Shown piece after piece: positions 4,051-6,929 of a DNA stretch of 6,929 bases; the first letter of the stretch is position 1, and every line of letters begins with the position of its first letter. The position numbers and the translations under genes are program-made. The notes beneath the pieces are model-generated. The model searched no databases, was not told where the DNA came from, and was given only the letters and a program-made list of their open reading frames with translations. The stretch comes from an uncultured Lachnospiraceae bacterium (lineage in GTDB: Bacteria; Bacillota; Clostridia; Lachnospirales; Lachnospiraceae): NCBI GenBank assembly GCA_905203555.1, contig CAJKWK010000082.1:1-6929 (forward strand), in the 5' to 3' direction.

Positions 4051-6444
4051 TTAAGTATTTTCCCAATGTATACGTGTATGAAACAATGTACTAAGCGTAT
4101 CTATTTTGATATTCTCAAGCATTTCGAAGAACATTCTATAACCTTCCTGTTTATACGCAATAACCGGATCCGTTTGACCATAAGCCATCAAACCGATTCC
4201 CTCTTTGAGTTTTTCCATGTTGTCCAAATGTGTCATCCATTTATTGTCAATGGTTTTTAACAAGATGATCCGCATGAGTTGTTCCATTGATTCTTTTCCA
4301 CCCAAGGCTTTTTGAAGGAAGTCATATCGATCTTTTATTTGCGCATATAATTCCTGATAAAGAGTCTTTTTTTTCATATGCTTCAGTTTTTCATCTGTTA
4401 AATCAGATGGCATCTCAGGAATAATTGGCAACATTTTTTCTCGAAGTGTTTCCACTCTCCACTCTTTTCTATTATGATCCATCTGTTCCATTACTGAGCG
4501 CAACCATTCATTCATGTAAGATAATACAATCGTTTCCATTTCTGTTCCGTTTAAAATCGCTTGCCTATCCCCATAAATAATTTCCCGCTGTTCATTATTC
4601 ACTCTGTCATATTTCAGTAACTGTTCTCTCATCCCAAAATAATTTCCCTCTATCTTTTTCTGGGCGTTCGCAATTGCTTTGGTAAGAAGAGAATGGTTAA
4701 TCTTCTCTCCTTCTTCCACTCCCATCTGCCGAAATAGTTCCATAAACTTTTCTGTTCCAAACATCCTGAGCAAATTATCTTCCAAAGAAAGGAAGAATTT
4801 AGACTCTCCGGGATCTCCCTGTCTTCCGGAGCGGCCGATGAGCTGATTATCGATGCGCCTGGATTCATGGCGTTCCGTACCAATCACTAAAAGACCACCG
4901 GACATTCTAGCCTCCATATCCAGTTTAATATCAGTACCTCTTCCTGCCATATTGGTTGCAATAGTAACCTGTCCATGCTTTCCAGCATTTGCGACGATTT
5001 CTGCTTCCATAGCATGATGTTTTGCATTCAGTACTTGGTGCTTAATCCCTGCTTGTCTGAACATAGAACTTAGCAGTTCCGAAGTTTCTACATTCGTTGT
5101 TCCCACTAGCACAGGTTGTCCAGTTGCATGAGCGCGTTCTACTTCGTGTACAACAGCGGCAAACTTTTCTTTTGTGGTTTTATAGACTGCATCTTCATGA
5201 TCGATACGAATCACTGGACGATTCGTTGGAATACTGACCACATCCATGCCATAAATATTTCGAAATTCTTTTTTCTCTGTCATTGCAGTGCCAGTCATTC
5301 CTGATTTCCGCTTGAATTTATTAAAAAAGCTTTGAAAAGTGATCGTAGCTAAGGTACGACTTTCCTGTTTGACTGCTACACGTTCTTTTGCTTCAATGGC
5401 CTGATGAAGTCCATCCGAATATCGTCTTCCATGCATAATGCGTCCAGTAAACTCATCTACGATTAATATCTCCCCATCCTGTACCACGTAATCCCTGTCT
5501 TTTTTCATCAATTCGTTTGCTTTCAATGCTAGAATCACATTATGCTGCAAAGCAATGTTATCCGGAGAGGATAGATCTTCAATATGAAAGAACCGTTCCA
5601 CTTTCTCTATTCCTGCTTCGGTCAACATAATTGTTTTCTCTTTTTCATCCACAACAAAATCGCCGGATTCTTCCCTGGTTTCTCCCGCTAATACATCGAC
5701 TGTTGATAACTTCTTATATATGCCGCGTTCCATCATATTGGCCAGGATATCACAAATCTCATAAATCTTTGTGGATTTTCCATCCTGCCCGGAAATAATA
5801 AGAGGTGTTCGGGCTTCATCAATCAATACCGAATCAGCTTCATCGATAATTGCATACGTTAATCCACGCAGTACCTCCTGTTCTTTCCAAGTAGCCATAT
5901 TATCACGTAGATAATCAAATCCTAATTCATTATTTGTAACATATGTGATATCACATGCATAAGCAGCTTTTCGTTCCGCCTGTGTCATATCGTGTAAAAC
6001 ACATCCTACAGACAAACCAAGAAACTGATGAATTTTCCCGATTTCTTCTGCATCTCTTTTAGCCAGGTAATCATTTACTGTTACTACATATACCCCCTGA
6101 CCGGAAAGTGCGTTTAAATATGCTGGCGCTGCACATACTAATGTTTTTCCTTCACCTGTTTTCATTTCCGCAACTTTTCCATAATGTAATGCGATTCCTC
6201 CCATCAGCTGCACAGGGAACTGTCTCATGCCGAGCACTCTCCAGGAAGCTTCTCGTACTGTTGCAAAAGCTTCTGGTAATAGCTTTTCCAGTTTTTCTCC
6301 ATTTGCTAAGCGTTTTTTGAACATTTCTGTTTGTGCTTTTAATTCTTCATCAGTCAGAGATTTTATCTGATTTTCTAATTGCTCAATTTTCAACAATAGC
6401 GGCTTCATCTTTTTTAATTCTTTTGACTTTTTTGTTTGTAACAT
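4051..6444 (-). CDS. secA: SecA-family preprotein translocase ATPase without the C-terminal zinc-binding tail
   Basis: SecA is the cytosolic and membrane-peripheral motor that drives unfolded secretory proteins through SecYEG using ATP. Motifs in order are Walker A MKTGEGKT (94-101), VTVNDYLAKRDAE (121-133), the DEAD box within DEADSVLIDEARTPLIISG (201-219), the preprotein cross-linking region, GMTGTA (382-387), motif V TNMAGRGTDI (497-506), motif VI QLIGRSGRQGDPG (534-546), and the helical scaffold with DNKWMTHLDNMEKLKEGIGL and AYGQTDP. The protein is complete but ends at residue 797 in RIHWENT, without the linker and CxC...CH/CC zinc site of about 840-residue SecA. YDRVNNEQR replaces the usual YDDVMNxQR. 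These traits fit SecA2 or a lineage with a short SecA. No secY2 or Asp genes are in the window. GAGG lies 8 bases before the ATG. It is transcribed alone, between two terminators. Confidence 0.95.
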   Translation of the reverse strand: MLQTKKSKELKKMKPLLLKIEQLENQIKSLTDEELKAQTEMFKKRLANGEKLEKLLPEAFATVREASWRVLGMRQFPVQLMGGIALHYGKVAEMKTGEGKTLVCAAPAYLNALSGQGVYVVTVNDYLAKRDAEEIGKIHQFLGLSVGCVLHDMTQAERKAAYACDITYVTNNELGFDYLRDNMATWKEQEVLRGLTYAIIDEADSVLIDEARTPLIISGQDGKSTKIYEICDILANMMERGIYKKLSTVDVLAGETREESGDFVVDEKEKTIMLTEAGIEKVERFFHIEDLSSPDNIALQHNVILALKANELMKKDRDYVVQDGEILIVDEFTGRIMHGRRYSDGLHQAIEAKERVAVKQESRTLATITFQSFFNKFKRKSGMTGTAMTEKKEFRNIYGMDVVSIPTNRPVIRIDHEDAVYKTTKEKFAAVVHEVERAHATGQPVLVGTTNVETSELLSSMFRQAGIKHQVLNAKHHAMEAEIVANAGKHGQVTIATNMAGRGTDIKLDMEARMSGGLLVIGTERHESRRIDNQLIGRSGRQGDPGESKFFLSLEDNLLRMFGTEKFMELFRQMGVEEGEKINHSLLTKAIANAQKKIEGNYFGMREQLLKYDRVNNEQREIIYGDRQAILNGTEMETIVLSYMNEWLRSVMEQMDHNRKEWRVETLREKMLPIIPEMPSDLTDEKLKHMKKKTLYQELYAQIKDRYDFLQKALGGKESMEQLMRIILLKTIDNKWMTHLDNMEKLKEGIGLMAYGQTDPVIAYKQEGYRMFFEMLENIKIDTLSTLFHTRIHWENT

Positions 6445-6760
6445 ATTTTTTCCTCTTTATTGTTTGAAATGATTTTGGGGGTTTCTCTTAGAATTATGGT
6501 AGATATAAAGTCATTATTGGTTTTAAGCCATTATTGTTATTTTTTGTGAACTACCTGCATCTGATTAGCATCAGGCGTTTTTTTGCGTAAATTAGCATAA
6601 AATATGATTTCTTACGAAATTATTAATTTTCTATTTTTTATCAAAAATCCAAAAATATTTCTCTTTCTTTTGTTCTTACAACACTTTTCACTCAAATCCC
6701 GCTCATATCTTTTTTTTATTTTTCGGAAAACGTTCGGAAATCCCATATTTTTTCTAGCTA
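6445..6760. other. AT-rich intergenic region between secA and rpmF
   Basis: These 316 bases are very AT-rich, with many A and T runs and no gene I can support. The part nearest secA holds its ribosome binding site and a promoter-like CCATAATT. A short hairpin, CTGAT-TAGC-ATCAG (6561-6574), is followed by GCG and seven T on the plus strand, but its stem is only 5 bp and no plus-strand gene precedes it. ATTAGCAT occurs twice, near 6564 and 6591. A plus-strand frame at 6604-6792 is low-complexity, rich in F and L, and crosses the rpmF terminator. I do not count it as a gene. Confidence 0.6.
6481..6499 (-). promoter_or_regulatory. Candidate secA promoter, weaker copy of the repeated motif
   Basis: Minus-strand CCATAATT is followed by six bases and GAAAC, resembling the exact copies before ssb and the small-gene operon, which have five intervening bases. 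The bases upstream (TTTATATCTA) differ from the other two copies. It would start transcription about 40 bases before the secA ATG. No convincing -35 box is seen. Confidence 0.4.
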
Positions 6761-6805
6761 AAAAAATCAAGGCTCTCAAACAATACGTCTGAAAGCCTTG
6801 ATTTT
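6761..6805 (-). terminator. Intrinsic terminator of rpmF
   Basis: On the minus strand AAAATCAAGGCTTTCA pairs with TGAGAGCCTTGATTTT, with a single T-G wobble, around an 11-base loop. Six T follow, then AGC. It lies 35 bases beyond the rpmF stop and shows that rpmF transcription mostly ends before secA. Confidence 0.92.
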
Positions 6806-6840
6806 ATTAGTTTTTTTAACTATTCGCTATGTCCTGCTTT

Positions 6841-6929
6841 TTAGTTTTCTACGCTTACGATTTCTCTCTTGTTGTAAGAACCGCAAGCCTTGCAAACTCT
6901 ATGAGGCATCATCAGGGCACCGCACTTGC
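6841..6929 (-). CDS. rpmF: Ribosomal protein L32, C-terminal 28 residues
   Basis: L32 is a small zinc-binding protein of the large ribosomal subunit. The visible end reads KCGALMMPHRVCKACGSYNK and then REIVSVEN before TAA. It carries the second cysteine of the first CxxC pair and the full second pair (CKAC), matching L32 proteins of Lachnospiraceae and relatives. The N-terminal half lies beyond the right edge. In many Firmicutes rpmF is followed by plsX. Here a terminator and secA follow instead. Confidence 0.95.
   Translation of the reverse strand, partial: KCGALMMPHRVCKACGSYNKREIVSVEN

Noticed and set aside
6561..6584. Hairpin plus T run as a plus-strand terminator
   Set aside because: The stem is only 5 bp, three bases separate it from the T run, and no plus-strand gene precedes it.
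6604..6792. 62-codon hydrophobic plus-strand frame
   Set aside because: It is low-complexity AT-rich sequence, without a ribosome binding site, and runs into the rpmF terminator.
1..6929. CRISPR array, tRNA, rRNA or riboswitch
   Set aside because: No regularly spaced repeats, cloverleaf or known aptamer pattern was seen on either strand.

Overview
The window looks like a chromosomal segment of an AT-rich, low-GC Gram-positive anaerobe, most likely a Lachnospiraceae-type Clostridium relative. The support is the L32 tail at the right edge, an SSB with a typical Firmicutes OB fold, AGGAGG-type ribosome binding sites before nearly every gene, and strong U-tract terminators. The taxonomic call is inference from protein flavour. 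Every gene I can support lies on the minus strand, so transcription runs from right to left.

Right part (6929 to about 3890): the C-terminal end of rpmF (ribosomal protein L32) and its terminator are followed by an AT-rich gap and a complete, monocistronic secA-family gene of 797 codons with its own terminator. The SecA lacks the C-terminal zinc-binding tail of the usual housekeeping protein, so it may be a SecA2-type accessory ATPase. A naturally short SecA is the alternative.

Middle part (3890 to 3346): a stand-alone ssb gene with its own leader and a strong terminator. It is not flanked by rpsF and rpsR, which suggests a secondary SSB.

Left-middle part (3240 to 1131): a tight operon of small genes I do not recognise. 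In order they encode 175, 59, 143 and 57 residues, then a frameshifted gene of about 108 residues, then 115 residues, then a seventh gene that begins with a good ribosome binding site and is cut after about ten codons. Spacing is 2 to 21 bases, with one 17-base overlap. The 59-residue gene, the broken gene and the truncated seventh start emerge only on direct reading of the minus strand. The first and third proteins share a D-W-Y-[RK]-x-P-F motif. A 22-of-27-base motif is shared by the ssb upstream region and the operon upstream region, with a weaker copy before secA. This hints at a common promoter or operator.

Left edge (1135 to 1): the left end of an IS200/IS605-superfamily (IS1341-like) element carrying tnpB. 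It has a subterminal hairpin and a candidate TTGAT target. The element sits inside the seventh operon gene. Its tnpB has a one-base frameshift and runs off the window.

The most interesting object is the uncharacterised small-gene operon next to ssb. It looks like the cargo of an integrated mobile element that is now decaying. Its function cannot be read from the sequence.
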